Shown: piece by piece, positions 28,644-37,875 of the stretch
Position numbering within the stretch: position 1 is the stretch's first letter
Layout: each line of letters opens with the position of its first letter
NCBI RefSeq assembly: GCF_022288805.1
Contig: NZ_JAKOPM010000003.1
Span: forward strand, 119,901-183,900
Source: Corynebacterium yonathiae
GTDB taxonomy: Bacteria; Actinomycetota; Actinomycetes; Mycobacteriales; Mycobacteriaceae
Direction of reading: 5' to 3'
DNA length: 64,000 nt
Translations under genes and position numbers: made by a program
The notes under the pieces: model-generated
The model's input: the letters and a program-made list of their open reading frames with translations, nothing else
Databases searched by the model: none
What the model was told of the DNA's origin: nothing

Positions 28644-28907
28644 ATGAGCATAGGACCTATGGAAATTGGTCTCATTGTTCTCGTTATTGTCTTGCTCTTC
28701 GGCGCAAAGAAGCTGCCGGAACTGGCGCGCTCTATGGGCCGTTCCATGCGCATCTTCAAGTCTGAGGTTAATGAGATGCATTCCGAGGACACCCAGCGTT
28801 CCCAGGCGCAGGCACAGTTGAGCCAGAAGCAGCAGTCCGACGAGGAATTCTGGAGCCGACCAGACATGCAGCCGGGCCAGCGAAGCAACACTAATCCTCA
28901 GCAATAA
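28644..28907 (+). CDS. tatA: Twin-arginine translocase subunit TatA
   Basis: Pore-forming subunit of the Tat system for export of folded proteins. 87 residues: a short N-terminus, one membrane helix ([20 protein letters not shown]), the FG hinge, an amphipathic helix ([15 protein letters not shown]), and a polar Gln/Ser-rich tail. AAGAGG lies before ATG 28644. tatC follows after 108 bases containing a strong two-tier hairpin. Confidence 0.97.
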   Translation: MSIGPMEIGLIVLVIVLLFGAKKLPELARSMGRSMRIFKSEVNEMHSEDTQRSQAQAQLSQKQQSDEEFWSRPDMQPGQRSNTNPQQ

Positions 28908-28928
28908 ACGCCCCAAGCCCGTCGTTGC

Positions 28929-28995
28929 GCGAACACCTCTACAGCGCGCGGAGACGCCCTCGTAATCCGCGCGGCAGGGAAGTGTTCGCTCTTTT
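28929..28995 (+). terminator. Two-tier hairpin with T tract between tatA and tatC
   Basis: The outer stem GCGAACAC/GTGTTCGC (28929-28936 with 28982-28989) encloses an inner 8-base-pair stem CGCGCGGA/TCCGCGCG (28945-28952 with 28966-28973). TCTTTT follows. It looks like an intrinsic terminator or attenuator and could make tatA transcript exceed tatC. Confidence 0.65.
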
Positions 28996-29015
28996 GCGTT
29001 GAAAGAGCCACACTG

Positions 29016-30110
29016 ATGTCGCCACAGTCACAACCTGTTTCTGCCCCGAAGGTAAACAAGAACGTGAAGGGGAAGCTGCGCTTTTCCCGCAAGCCGAAAA
29101 ACCCCACTGGGGAGATGACCTTGGTTGAGCACCTGCAGGAGCTGCGCCGCCGCGTCATCATCTCCGTTATAGCGGTGGTTGTTGGCGCGATTATAGGCTT
29201 TATTTGGTATCAACAAGCACCGTTCGGTATCTCCCCGCTGGGGGAGATTCTTCGCGAGCCATATTGTGCTCTGCCAGCAGAGAAGCGCGCCTCTTTCAGC
29301 GCGGATGGCGAATGCCGTCTTTTGGCCACCAGTCCGTTTGAAATGCTCCTGCTGCGCTTGAAGGTAGGCGCCCTGGCGGGCACCGTATTGTCCTCACCAG
29401 TGTGGCTATATCAGGTGTGGGCCTTCGTAGTCCCTGGCCTCCATAAGAACGAGCGACGCTACACCTTGAGTTTCGTCTCTGCTGCAGTGGGACTATTTGT
29501 TGCCGGCGCGCTGCTCGCGTATTTCATCCTTTCCGTTGGTCTGGAATTTCTCATGGGCCTCGGTGACGAGTATCAAACGGCAGCGTTGACAGGTGAGCGT
29601 TACTTCTACTTCCTTTTGGCACTGCTGCTCATCTTTGGCGTCAGCTTTGAGATCCCCCTGCTAATTGTGTCGCTCAACCTAATCGGCGTGCTCGAATATG
29701 CACATGTCAAGGACAAGCGGCGGATCATCATTGTCGTTGTGATGATTTTCGCTGCCTTCGTTACCCCAGGCCAGGATCCCTTCTCGATGGTGGTTTTGGC
29801 TGGATCGCTCATCCTTCTTATCGAGATTGCCTTCCAGTTCTGCCGGATCCACGACAAGCGCATACAACGCCAGCGCCCCGAATGGATGGACCTTGATGAC
29901 GAGACTTCCTCACCACTCGGCGCCGGACCAGGAGCAATCGGCGGGCCCACTCCCGTTGCGGCACCAACCCAGGTGAACCCTTCGCCCGCACCTTCTCAGC
30001 CGGTTTCTCAACCAGTCCAGCAGGCGCAGCACCAGCAGCCGCAGACGTGGACCACCGGTGTCAACGGGACTTCGTCGAATAGCTCCAGCTTTTTCGACGA
30101 TGTCCTCTAG
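29016..30110 (+). CDS. tatC: Twin-arginine translocase subunit TatC
   Basis: Receptor subunit that binds twin-arginine signal peptides. 364 residues. It has six membrane helices starting with RRRVIISVIAVVVGAIIGFI, and the conserved MTLVEHLQELRRR just before helix 1. The C-terminal ~60 residues form a Pro/Gln/Ala-rich cytoplasmic tail not found in E. coli TatC but common in actinobacteria. The N-terminal tail is also extended (Lys-rich). SD GAAAGAG lies 8 bases before ATG 29016. It is followed after 21 bases by the helicase gene, as in mycobacteria (tatC-helY). Confidence 0.97.
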   Translation: MSPQSQPVSAPKVNKNVKGKLRFSRKPKNPTGEMTLVEHLQELRRRVIISVIAVVVGAIIGFIWYQQAPFGISPLGEILREPYCALPAEKRASFSADGECRLLATSPFEMLLLRLKVGALAGTVLSSPVWLYQVWAFVVPGLHKNERRYTLSFVSAAVGLFVAGALLAYFILSVGLEFLMGLGDEYQTAALTGERYFYFLLALLLIFGVSFEIPLLIVSLNLIGVLEYAHVKDKRRIIIVVVMIFAAFVTPGQDPFSMVVLAGSLILLIEIAFQFCRIHDKRIQRQRPEWMDLDDETSSPLGAGPGAIGGPTPVAAPTQVNPSPAPSQPVSQPVQQAQHQQPQTWTTGVNGTSSNSSSFFDDVL

Positions 30111-30131
30111 GCACGGGTAGCCTGGGGAGTC

Positions 30132-32948
30132 ATGACTGAAACTCATCTAGATTCTTTTTCTGCAGCCCTGCCATACCCCTTGGATGAGTTCCAGGTTAAG
30201 GGCTGCCAAGCCGTGGAAGACGGGCACGGCGTGCTAGTGTGCGCGCCGACCGGCGCCGGCAAAACCATTGTGGGCGAGTTTGCGGTCTCGCTGGCATTAA
30301 GCCGCGGCACCAAGTGCTTCTACACAACGCCTATTAAGGCGTTGAGCAATCAGAAGTACCACGATTTGGTGGAAGAACATGGTGAGGAAGCTGTTGGCCT
30401 GCTCACCGGTGATGTATCAATCAACTCTGATGCAGAGATCGTCGTCATGACCACCGAGGTACTGCGTAATATGATCTACGCAGAATCCGCTGCCCTAGAT
30501 CGTCTTACCCATGTGGTCATGGATGAGATTCATTTTTTGGCCGATGCTTCGCGCGGCGCAGTATGGGAAGAGGTAATCCTTAACCTGGCTGACCATGTCT
30601 CCATCATTGGTCTATCTGCCACAGTGTCCAATTCGGAAGAATTTGGCGATTGGCTTTCCACTGTGCGTGGCGATACCACCGTGATCGTTTCCGAGCACCG
30701 CCCAGTTCCGCTCGACCAGTGGATGATGCTCGGACGTAAGATTTATCCGCTTTTCGAGCCCGAATCCGGCGGACAGGTCAACGCTGAGCTGGAGCGTAGA
30801 ATCCAGCGCCTTGAGGCCGGCGATACCGATAATGGTCGCGCAGACTATAAGTCCGGCAAGGGCTTTCGCGCCCGAGCCCGCCACAAGGGTGGTGGACGTA
30901 GCGAATTCCGCGGAAAGGGAAGGGGACGCTCCGGCGCTTCCCGCCAACAGGATCGCTATCGCCCACTGGGCCGCCCAGAGGTGCTAAAAGTACTCCAATC
31001 CCAAGACATGCTGCCGGCAATTACCTTCATTTTCTCCCGCGCCGGCTGCGATGGCGCGCTCAATCAGTGTCTGCGCAGCCGCATGGTGCTTACCTCCCAG
31101 GAAGAAGCACAGCAGATCAAAGAAATCGTCGATGCTGGTGTAGAAGGTATCCCCGAAGAAGATCTGCAGGTCCTAGACTTCAAGCGCTGGCGCGAAGCCC
31201 TTTCCCGAGGTTTTGCAGCCCACCACGCAGGAATGCTGCCGGCCTTCCGGCATATCGTAGAAGACCTATTCGTACGCGGCCTTGTCCGCGCCGTCTTCGC
31301 TACGGAAACCTTGGCTCTCGGCATCAATATGCCGGCGCGCACCGTGGTGCTAGAAAAACTCATCAAGTTCAATGGTGAAGCCCACGTTGATCTCACCCCA
31401 GGCCAGTACACGCAGCTGACCGGCCGTGCGGGACGCCGTGGCATCGATACCTTGGGCAATGCAGTCGTGCAATGGGCCCCCGCGATGGATCCGCGTCAAG
31501 TAGCTGGCCTTGCTTCCACGCGCACTTACCCTCTCATTTCCACCTTTGCGCCGGGGTATAATATGGCGATCAACTTGCTGGGCATGCTCGGGTTCGAAGA
31601 TTCTCTTCGTTTGCTGGAAAAGTCTTTTGCCCAGTTCCAAGCGGATGGCTCGGTGGTGCAAGAAACCCGCGAAATTGAGCGCGCGGAACATCGAGTGCGC
31701 GAGCTGCGCAGCCAGTTGGATGATGCCGTGGCATCGCTCGCGCCTCCAGCGAAGGATGGGGAAGATCCCGCCGAGGTCCTAATGGACTACGTCCGCCTGC
31801 GCCGCGAACTCACTGCGGAAGAAAAGCAGTCCAAAATCGATAGCGTTAACCAACGCAACCAAGAAGTAATCGCGGTTTTGGGACGTCTGCAGCTAGGCGA
31901 CGTTATTGCCATGCCCGGCAAGAAGCGCCCTATTCTCGCAGTGGTTGTTACTCCGGCAAACCAGACTGCGGATCCCCGCCCGTGGGTTACCACTGAGTCT
32001 GGGTGGTCTGGCCGGATCGATGCAGCTGGGATTAATAATCCCCCCATCCAGGTCGGTCGCATCAAGATCCCGAAGCCAGTGCGCAAGAACCCGCGTCGCA
32101 ATACCAGATATGTACAAGATGTCTTGCACCGCGAACACTTTGACCGGCCCAAGCGAATGAAATCGCAGACCCGTGCTCGGCCCAATAAGCGGGTGGGGCA
32201 GTTGCGCGATGCACTGCGCGCCCATCCCGCTCATGAGTGGCCGGCTACTGATCGCGAGCAGCTAGCGGGTCTGGCCCAAAAGCTGGCACGGCGCGAGCGG
32301 GACCGAGACAAGCTCCAGTCCAAGGTAAACAAGGCTACAGATACTTTGGGCCGTACTTTCGAGCGCATCGTGGACCTTCTGGCAGAGATGGACTATGTCG
32401 AGTTCACCGGGGTAGGTTCCGAACGCACGCCCGTAATTACTGAGGAAGGCGAGCGTCTAGCCAAGATTCACAGCGAATCCGATTTGCTCGTGGCGCAATG
32501 CCTCAAACGCGGAATTTGGGATGACCTGGATCCCGCGGAGCTTGCTGGCGTTGCCTCCTTGTGCTGCTTCGAAAACCGCAAGGCTACCAGTGGGCAGCCG
32601 GAGGCAGCCACCGAGCGCATGGCCGATGCTATGAATGGTACGTGGCGCGTGTACACCGAACTTACCGCTGATGAGCAGCGGCATCGACTGCCGCCCACCC
32701 GTGAGCCAGAAGCCGGATTCGCCTTGGCGGTGCACCAGTGGGCAGCAGGTGCGCCTTTGGGCTATTGTATGGCTGCCGCCAATGAAGCCGGCGCTGAGCT
32801 TACCCCTGGTGATTTTGTTCGTTGGTGCCGTCAAGTCATTGACCTGCTGCAACAGGTGGCCAAGACCGGTTATGATGGCGAGATTCAACGCAATGCTCGC
32901 CGCGCCATCGACGCGATACAGCGCGGTGTGGTAGCCATCGGGGCCTAA
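30132..32948 (+). CDS. helY: Ski2/Mtr4-like DEAD/DEAH-box helicase HelY
   Basis: Large ATP-dependent helicase of 938 residues, probably acting on RNA by similarity to Ski2/Mtr4. Motif I is CAPTGAGKTIVGEF near residue 38, motif II is MDEIHFLAD (DEIH) near residue 132, motif III is GLSATVSN, and motif VI is QLTGRAGRRGIDT. A basic Arg/Gly-rich insert (residues ~235-270, KGGGRSEFRGKGRGR) lies between the two RecA lobes and suggests nucleic-acid contacts. The C-terminal DSHCT-like domain is present. It is conserved downstream of tatC in mycobacteria (Rv2092c). Confidence 0.95.
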   Translation: MTETHLDSFSAALPYPLDEFQVKGCQAVEDGHGVLVCAPTGAGKTIVGEFAVSLALSRGTKCFYTTPIKALSNQKYHDLVEEHGEEAVGLLTGDVSINSDAEIVVMTTEVLRNMIYAESAALDRLTHVVMDEIHFLADASRGAVWEEVILNLADHVSIIGLSATVSNSEEFGDWLSTVRGDTTVIVSEHRPVPLDQWMMLGRKIYPLFEPESGGQVNAELERRIQRLEAGDTDNGRADYKSGKGFRARARHKGGGRSEFRGKGRGRSGASRQQDRYRPLGRPEVLKVLQSQDMLPAITFIFSRAGCDGALNQCLRSRMVLTSQEEAQQIKEIVDAGVEGIPEEDLQVLDFKRWREALSRGFAAHHAGMLPAFRHIVEDLFVRGLVRAVFATETLALGINMPARTVVLEKLIKFNGEAHVDLTPGQYTQLTGRAGRRGIDTLGNAVVQWAPAMDPRQVAGLASTRTYPLISTFAPGYNMAINLLGMLGFEDSLRLLEKSFAQFQADGSVVQETREIERAEHRVRELRSQLDDAVASLAPPAKDGEDPAEVLMDYVRLRRELTAEEKQSKIDSVNQRNQEVIAVLGRLQLGDVIAMPGKKRPILAVVVTPANQTADPRPWVTTESGWSGRIDAAGINNPPIQVGRIKIPKPVRKNPRRNTRYVQDVLHREHFDRPKRMKSQTRARPNKRVGQLRDALRAHPAHEWPATDREQLAGLAQKLARRERDRDKLQSKVNKATDTLGRTFERIVDLLAEMDYVEFTGVGSERTPVITEEGERLAKIHSESDLLVAQCLKRGIWDDLDPAELAGVASLCCFENRKATSGQPEAATERMADAMNGTWRVYTELTADEQRHRLPPTREPEAGFALAVHQWAAGAPLGYCMAAANEAGAELTPGDFVRWCRQVIDLLQQVAKTGYDGEIQRNARRAIDAIQRGVVAIGA

Positions 32949-32967
32949 GAGCCGCGGCTTGGGCGAG

Positions 32968-32973
32968 TAGACT
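32968..32973 (+). promoter_or_regulatory. -10 box before the M24 peptidase gene
   Basis: TAGACT ends 7 bases before ATG 32981. The intervening CTGGAGC could also act as a weak SD. Confidence 0.4.
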
Positions 32974-32980
32974 CTGGAGC

Positions 32981-34108
32981 ATGACTGTTACTCAGACTTT
33001 TTCCGCTGATGTCTACGCCCAACGTCTGCAGGCCGCCCAACAGGCCGCTAAGGACAAGGACATTGATCTGCTCCTGATCGGCACGGGCCCAGACTTTGCC
33101 TATCTCACCGGCTCCTGGGTTTCCTCCCACGAGCGCCTGACGGTCTTAGTCGTGCCGCAGCAGGGCAATGCGTGGATCGCAGCGCCTAATACCGATATCA
33201 TCGATATCAAGGCCGCTCCGGTAGGAGAGCTGGATGTAGAGCTGCGGGGTTGGAACGACGGCGATAATCCCTACGAGCTCGCACTGCGTGGCGCTGGCCA
33301 CACCCTAGGCAAGGTAGCCCTGGGGCAGTCGCTGACTGCAGATCACGTCCTGCGTTTTCAGGATCTGATCCCACAAGCCAATTATCAGTTGGCTACCTAC
33401 GCGCTGGCGGAGCTTTTTACCCGCAAGGATGAAGCTGAGATTGCTGAGCTGCGCAAGGCTGGCCACGCCATCGATGCAGTCCACGCACAGGTGCCACAGC
33501 TCCTCCAGCCGGGCCGCACCGAGGCCGAGGTAGCTCACGAATTGGAAGAGCTCATCTTGCGGGAGCACTCCGTTATCGATTTCGTGATCGTCGGCTCGGG
33601 CCCGAACGGGGCCAACCCGCATCATAGTTTCTCGGACCGCGTGCTCGCGGAAGGAGAGCCGGTAGTCGTCGATATCGGCGGCACTCTGCCTTCCGGCTAC
33701 CACTCCGATTGCACCCGCACCTACGTGGTCGGCGGGGACATTTCCACGGCACCGCAGGATTTTCAAGATGCTTATGCCGTGCTTGCCGACGCCCAAGCAG
33801 CCGCCCGCGCTGCAGCCCACCCCGGTAGCACCGCCGCAGAGATCGATGCCATCACCCGCGAGGCAATCGCTGCGGCCGGCTGGGGTGATAACTTTGTCCA
33901 CCGCACCGGCCATGGCATCGGCCTGTCTACTCACGAAGAGCCGTTCATAATGGACGGCAATGACCTCCCACTGGAAGAGGGCATGGCCTTTTCCATTGAG
34001 CCGGGCATCTACGTGGAAGGCAAGTGGGGTATGCGCTTGGAAGATATCGTGATCCTTACCAGCGATGGCTACGAGTCCCTCAACCTAGCTCCGCGTGAAG
34101 TCCGTTAA
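32981..34108 (+). CDS. M24 metallopeptidase (Xaa-Pro dipeptidase type)
   Basis: Cytosolic pita-bread-fold peptidase, 375 residues, PepQ/PepE-like (synteny with Rv2089c pepE). An N-terminal creatinase-like domain spans about residues 1-130. The catalytic domain carries the metal ligands: Asp in PVVVDIGGTLPSGYHSDCTRTY, His in VHRTGHGIGLSTHEEPF, Glu in FSIEPGIYVEGKWGMRLED. Substrate specificity is not certain. The next gene begins immediately after its stop, so the two are co-transcribed. Confidence 0.94.
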   Translation: MTVTQTFSADVYAQRLQAAQQAAKDKDIDLLLIGTGPDFAYLTGSWVSSHERLTVLVVPQQGNAWIAAPNTDIIDIKAAPVGELDVELRGWNDGDNPYELALRGAGHTLGKVALGQSLTADHVLRFQDLIPQANYQLATYALAELFTRKDEAEIAELRKAGHAIDAVHAQVPQLLQPGRTEAEVAHELEELILREHSVIDFVIVGSGPNGANPHHSFSDRVLAEGEPVVVDIGGTLPSGYHSDCTRTYVVGGDISTAPQDFQDAYAVLADAQAAARAAAHPGSTAAEIDAITREAIAAAGWGDNFVHRTGHGIGLSTHEEPFIMDGNDLPLEEGMAFSIEPGIYVEGKWGMRLEDIVILTSDGYESLNLAPREVR

Positions 34109-34855
34109 ATGGCTGGCGTACTAATACTTGGCGGCCGCAGTGATATCGGCGGCGAAATAGCTCGGCGGGTTGCTCCCGGTAAGGACATCGTGCTCGCTGC
34201 TCGTGGCACCCACGGAATGAACGACGCGGAGAAACAGCTCTGGGAGGCGGGAGCGCGCAGCGTGCATCTGCTCGATTTCGACGCCGCAGATTTTCCGTCC
34301 CATGCTGGTGTTGTCGACCGCGCGATAGAGCTTGCAGGGCCTTTGGAGCTTACGGTCGTAGCCTTTGGCATCTTGGGTGACCAGGAGCGAGCGGAGCGCG
34401 ATGCTTCCCACGCAGTCGACATCGCCACGATTGATTACGCGGCGCAGCTTTCCCTGCTCACGTTGGTTTCTGAGCGTATGCAGCGCGGCCACATCGTCGC
34501 GTTTTCCTCGATCGCAGGGTGGAGGGCCCGCCGAGCGAATTATGTCTACGGCTCTACCAAGGCCGGTCTCGACGCCTTCTGCCAAGGCCTAGCCGATAAG
34601 CTGCACGGCAGTCAGGTAGGGCTCATTACCGCGCGCCCCGGCTTTGTCATTGGGAGCATGACAGAAGGAATGAAGCCGGCACCGCTTTCAGTGCGACCGG
34701 CGGATGTGGCCGAGGCCGTGGTCAGCTGCATCGCCCGCGATGTTCGTCGCGGTAAGCCGCGTTCGCGTACCATCTGGATCCCCCGCGCTTTGCAAGGCCT
34801 AGCGTGGGTCATGCGCCTAGTGCCACGTCCTATCTGGCGCCACATGCCGCGCTAG
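34109..34855 (+). CDS. Short-chain dehydrogenase, DprE2-like paralogue
   Basis: NAD(P)-dependent SDR reductase of 248 residues. Nucleotide motif LILGGRSDIGGEIAR at the N-terminus, catalytic Ser in VAFSSIAGW, and Tyr-Lys in ANYVYGSTKAGLDA. The C-terminus PRALQGLAWVMRLVPRPIW resembles DprE2, the decaprenylphospho-ribose 2-epimerase subunit, and Rv2073c. Without a DprE1 neighbour it is more likely a paralogue of unknown substrate. ATG abuts the stop of the M24 peptidase gene with no spacer. Confidence 0.9.
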   Translation: MAGVLILGGRSDIGGEIARRVAPGKDIVLAARGTHGMNDAEKQLWEAGARSVHLLDFDAADFPSHAGVVDRAIELAGPLELTVVAFGILGDQERAERDASHAVDIATIDYAAQLSLLTLVSERMQRGHIVAFSSIAGWRARRANYVYGSTKAGLDAFCQGLADKLHGSQVGLITARPGFVIGSMTEGMKPAPLSVRPADVAEAVVSCIARDVRRGKPRSRTIWIPRALQGLAWVMRLVPRPIWRHMPR

Positions 34856-34865
34856 AGCCTGGGTT

Positions 34866-35654
34866 CTAATCTGCGCGAAGCAGTGGAGAATTGATATCGA
34901 AAATGAATCCACGCGGGGCGAGTACGCGCAGAACCACCTCGGCATCGCCCTCAGCGATATTGTGAAAGACTAATCCGCCCCATGGAGTAACGGTAATGTC
35001 TACCTCCAGCTGCCCAATGAGCTGGGCAAATTCGGCTGGAATGGCGCCTTTATGAACGCCTGCGCCCAGATCAACGATGCCCGCAGGCAGATGCTCATCC
35101 AGCCAGCCAATGGGGCCGGGTTCTGCCAGGGCAGAGGCATTGTGATCCAGGGGTGTCGCTTCCTTACGTGCCTCCAAATAATGCTGAGCAGCCGTGCGCA
35201 GGGTCAGTGGGGTAGTGGGGGCGTCGCCAAGCGGGGAGCGCCCAAGGTACAAAGAACCATCCTTGTCGATGCTCAAGCTCACACCAGCAGCGCCCGCGGG
35301 CAGACTATCGTCTTCCGCGATGACTGCAAGACCTGGCCCGCCTTCTACCGCGTCCAATTCAGCCGCAAGCTCCTGGGCGGTTTGCTTGGCCGCCGCCGAC
35401 AGCGGCGAAGCCATCACCGGGACTGGGGTGGCGCGCAACTGCAGCTTTTGGAACTGCTGATTGAGCGCCTGCACATCTGTGATGCCGCGCAGCTCGATGG
35501 CGGAAAATCGGTCGATGTAGACAAAACCATCCGCGCATAGACTGGAACATTTCGCCAACGTTATCCAATCTTGGGCGTGGGTGCTGCCGCCGGCGACGTG
35601 GATGCGGGCACACGTGCCGTGCTGGGGGTCATCATAAAGCACAGGAGTAGCCAT
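34866..35654 (-). CDS. CobG-like (nitrite/sulfite reductase ferredoxin half-domain) protein, truncated
   Basis: 262 residues with two ferredoxin-like half-domains of the nitrite/sulfite reductase superfamily. The segment DGFVYIDRFSAIELRGITD matches the siroheme-enzyme N-terminal pattern, and a second copy appears near DLGAGVHKGAIPAEFAQLI. It resembles precorrin-3B synthase CobG but is shorter than normal (about 370-400 residues). The C-terminal cysteine-rich [4Fe-4S]/siroheme part is missing. M. tuberculosis has cobG and other cob genes between the fxsA and Rv2073c homologues; here only this piece lies there. It may be a relic or a repurposed protein. ATG 35654 was chosen from a TAGACT box (minus, 35662-35667) 7 bases upstream. 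Confidence 0.75.
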   Translation of the reverse strand: MATPVLYDDPQHGTCARIHVAGGSTHAQDWITLAKCSSLCADGFVYIDRFSAIELRGITDVQALNQQFQKLQLRATPVPVMASPLSAAAKQTAQELAAELDAVEGGPGLAVIAEDDSLPAGAAGVSLSIDKDGSLYLGRSPLGDAPTTPLTLRTAAQHYLEARKEATPLDHNASALAEPGPIGWLDEHLPAGIVDLGAGVHKGAIPAEFAQLIGQLEVDITVTPWGGLVFHNIAEGDAEVVLRVLAPRGFIFDINSPLLRAD

Positions 35655-35727
35655 GCGCATTAGTCTAACCTGCCCCGGCTGCTGGTTCGTGCACGAGTGT
35701 TGCCAGCACATTATCAGGCTGCCTCGT

Positions 35728-35733
35728 TAGACT
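35728..35733 (+). promoter_or_regulatory. -10 box of a leaderless fxsA promoter
   Basis: TAGACT ends 6 bases before ATG 35740. No SD is visible. Confidence 0.45.
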
Positions 35734-35739
35734 GAGTCC

Positions 35740-36342
35740 ATGCCGTTTATGTATTTTGCTCTCTACATGGTCGCAGAAACCCTGACCTTTTGGGCCGTCT
35801 CTAAGTGGATCGGTGTTGGTTGGGCGCTTATCGCACTCTTTGTCACCATGTTCTTCGGTATGTCCATCGCCGGAATTGAGGTGCGACGATTGATGGGAAA
35901 GCAGATCGAACCCACAGGAGACGGCACTTACGTCGTCCGCGGCGACAACGTGGGCAGGACCGCCAGCAATGTGGGCCTTACCTTGGTGGGCGGCATGCTG
36001 CTATCTTTGCCCGGTTTCCTCACCACTATCCTCGGTGCCCTCCTCATTTTCTCGCCCACCCGCGCTATCTTCCGCACGATTATGGCAGCGTCTTTGTACC
36101 GCAAGATCGAAAATATGGGTATAAAGATTTACGAAGCAACGCCGATGGCGCAGCAGCATGACACGTATGGCGACTTTGGCTCCTTTGGGCGCGGACAAGC
36201 CGCACAAAGCGGTCACCCGAGTACTCACGACGCTGGCCCACATGAGGTCTTGGATGAGGAAGAGATTCGCCGCTGGACCGAAAACCTGGATCCGGATGAC
36301 TTTGGCCCTTCCGGTGGGGAGACTAAGGGCGGAAAGAGCTAG
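35740..36342 (+). CDS. fxsA: FxsA family membrane protein
   Basis: Small cytoplasmic-membrane protein of 200 residues; E. coli FxsA relieves phage T7 exclusion by the F factor, but the native role is unknown. Hydrophobic segments near the N-terminus (YMVAETLTFWAVSKWIGVGWALIALF... region) and around residues 85-105 (LTLVGGMLLSLPGFLTTILG) match the family. The C-terminal ~65 residues are polar and acidic, longer than in E. coli. It overlaps or abuts lnt (TAGTGATG), so it is the first gene of a fxsA-lnt-ppm1 operon. Confidence 0.93.
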   Translation: MPFMYFALYMVAETLTFWAVSKWIGVGWALIALFVTMFFGMSIAGIEVRRLMGKQIEPTGDGTYVVRGDNVGRTASNVGLTLVGGMLLSLPGFLTTILGALLIFSPTRAIFRTIMAASLYRKIENMGIKIYEATPMAQQHDTYGDFGSFGRGQAAQSGHPSTHDAGPHEVLDEEEIRRWTENLDPDDFGPSGGETKGGKS

Positions 36343-36344
36343 TG

Positions 36345-37862
36345 ATGCTGGTCATTGCCCGCCTGTTAGTGGCGGGCCTTTCTGGTTTGCTTACTTATGC
36401 CGCTATTGAGCCCCGCGGCTGGTGGTGGGCCGCAGTAGTAGGCATGGGCTTGCTTTATGTGAGCTTGATGCCCTGGGGAACTAGGCACGTCTCTGCCCGT
36501 CTGGGCGCGCTACTAGCAGTAACGCATTCCCTAGTGCTGTATCTTCTCATCTTGCCCTGGATCGGGGAGTTAGTGGGAAGCGGGCCTTATATTGCTTTGG
36601 CGGTGTGGCTTGCGATTTACGCCATCCTATTGGGCTTTGGCGGTACTGCGGTGGCGCGGTGGAAGTACGGTTTTATTGCTTTCCCATTCGTCTACCTCAC
36701 GGTGGAGGTGCTGCGTTCTTCGGTACCCTTTGGCGGCTTTTCTTGGGTCAAGCTGGCTTGGGGGCAGATCGATGGACCGCTAGCCAACCTAGCGCCGTGG
36801 GGTGGTACCTCCCTTATTACCGTCGCCACGGTATTGTGCGGCTGCGGCATCGCCGCCGTAGTGATTCAACGCGGGCGGAAGGCCAAGGTCGTCGCACTGG
36901 CGGCAGCTATTCTTCCCCTTGTGACCGCGACGGTAGCGGGCTTGGGCATCAACCGCGGTGACTCCATTGTGGGTGAAGCAAAAGTTGCTGCCATTCAAGG
37001 AAACGTACCCCGCATGGGCCTAGACTTTGCCGGACAACGCCAAGCGGTTCTCAACAATCACGTGGCCGAGACAAAGAAGCTGGCCGCGCGCGATGAGGGC
37101 ATCGACCTAGTCATCTGGCCCGAAAACTCGTCCGATATCAATCCTTTCCACGACGGTAGGGCAGCCAAGGCGATCAGTGGTGCCGTTGATGCGATTGATG
37201 CTCCCGTGCTGGTTGGCACCGCTACGCGGGACGATGTGGGCGCCCGCAATACCATGCAGGTCTTTGCTCCCGGCCACACGGTAGGGGACCATCACTTTAA
37301 GAAGTACCTGCAGCCTTTCGGTGAGACTATGCCCATGCGGGATTTCTTCGCCAAGTTTTCTGACTATGTGGATCTTGCTGGAGACTTCAAACCCGGCGAT
37401 GGTCCAGGTGTAGTCTCCATGGCAGGCGTGCCAGTAGGCGTGGCAACGTGTTATGAGGTTTCCTTCGATGAAGCCTTTAGGGAGTCGGTAAAAAATGGCG
37501 CACAACTGCTTACTACGCCTACCAATAATGCCACCTTTGGCTACTCCGATATGACCTATCAGCAGTTGGCCATGAGCCGGCTGCGTGCGATGGAAACGGA
37601 CCGTGCAGTGGTGGTGGCGGCGACCTCTGGAGTCTCTGCCATTGTTCACCCCGATGGCCGCGTCAGCCAGTCCACGGAAATTTTCACGCCGGCCGCTCTC
37701 GTGGAGCAGTTGCCGTTGCGTAGCGGCGAGACCTTTTCCGTTAGGTTTGGTTCGCTCCTGCAATGGCTCATGGTTATTATTGGAACAGTCTGCGCACTGG
37801 TAGCTTTGCGCACAAACCGCCTGCGACGCACCCCGCGCCGCTCCGGCATAGAAAAAACGTAG
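36345..37862 (+). CDS. lnt: Apolipoprotein N-acyltransferase
   Basis: Transfers the third acyl chain to the N-terminal Cys of lipoproteins. About 505 residues: N-terminal membrane helices (about residues 1-215) and a periplasmic-side nitrilase domain. The Glu-Lys-Cys triad is visible: Glu in VIWPENSSDIN, Lys in HFKKYLQPFGE, Cys in VATCYEVSFDEAF. A final membrane helix precedes a basic tail. In M. tuberculosis this domain is fused to Ppm1; here the genes are separate and 13 bases apart. The start is ATG 36345 (SD GGAAAG 8 bases upstream) or GTG 36342. Confidence 0.96.
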   Translation: MLVIARLLVAGLSGLLTYAAIEPRGWWWAAVVGMGLLYVSLMPWGTRHVSARLGALLAVTHSLVLYLLILPWIGELVGSGPYIALAVWLAIYAILLGFGGTAVARWKYGFIAFPFVYLTVEVLRSSVPFGGFSWVKLAWGQIDGPLANLAPWGGTSLITVATVLCGCGIAAVVIQRGRKAKVVALAAAILPLVTATVAGLGINRGDSIVGEAKVAAIQGNVPRMGLDFAGQRQAVLNNHVAETKKLAARDEGIDLVIWPENSSDINPFHDGRAAKAISGAVDAIDAPVLVGTATRDDVGARNTMQVFAPGHTVGDHHFKKYLQPFGETMPMRDFFAKFSDYVDLAGDFKPGDGPGVVSMAGVPVGVATCYEVSFDEAFRESVKNGAQLLTTPTNNATFGYSDMTYQQLAMSRLRAMETDRAVVVAATSGVSAIVHPDGRVSQSTEIFTPAALVEQLPLRSGETFSVRFGSLLQWLMVIIGTVCALVALRTNRLRRTPRRSGIEKT

Positions 37863-37875
37863 GAGCATAAACACT

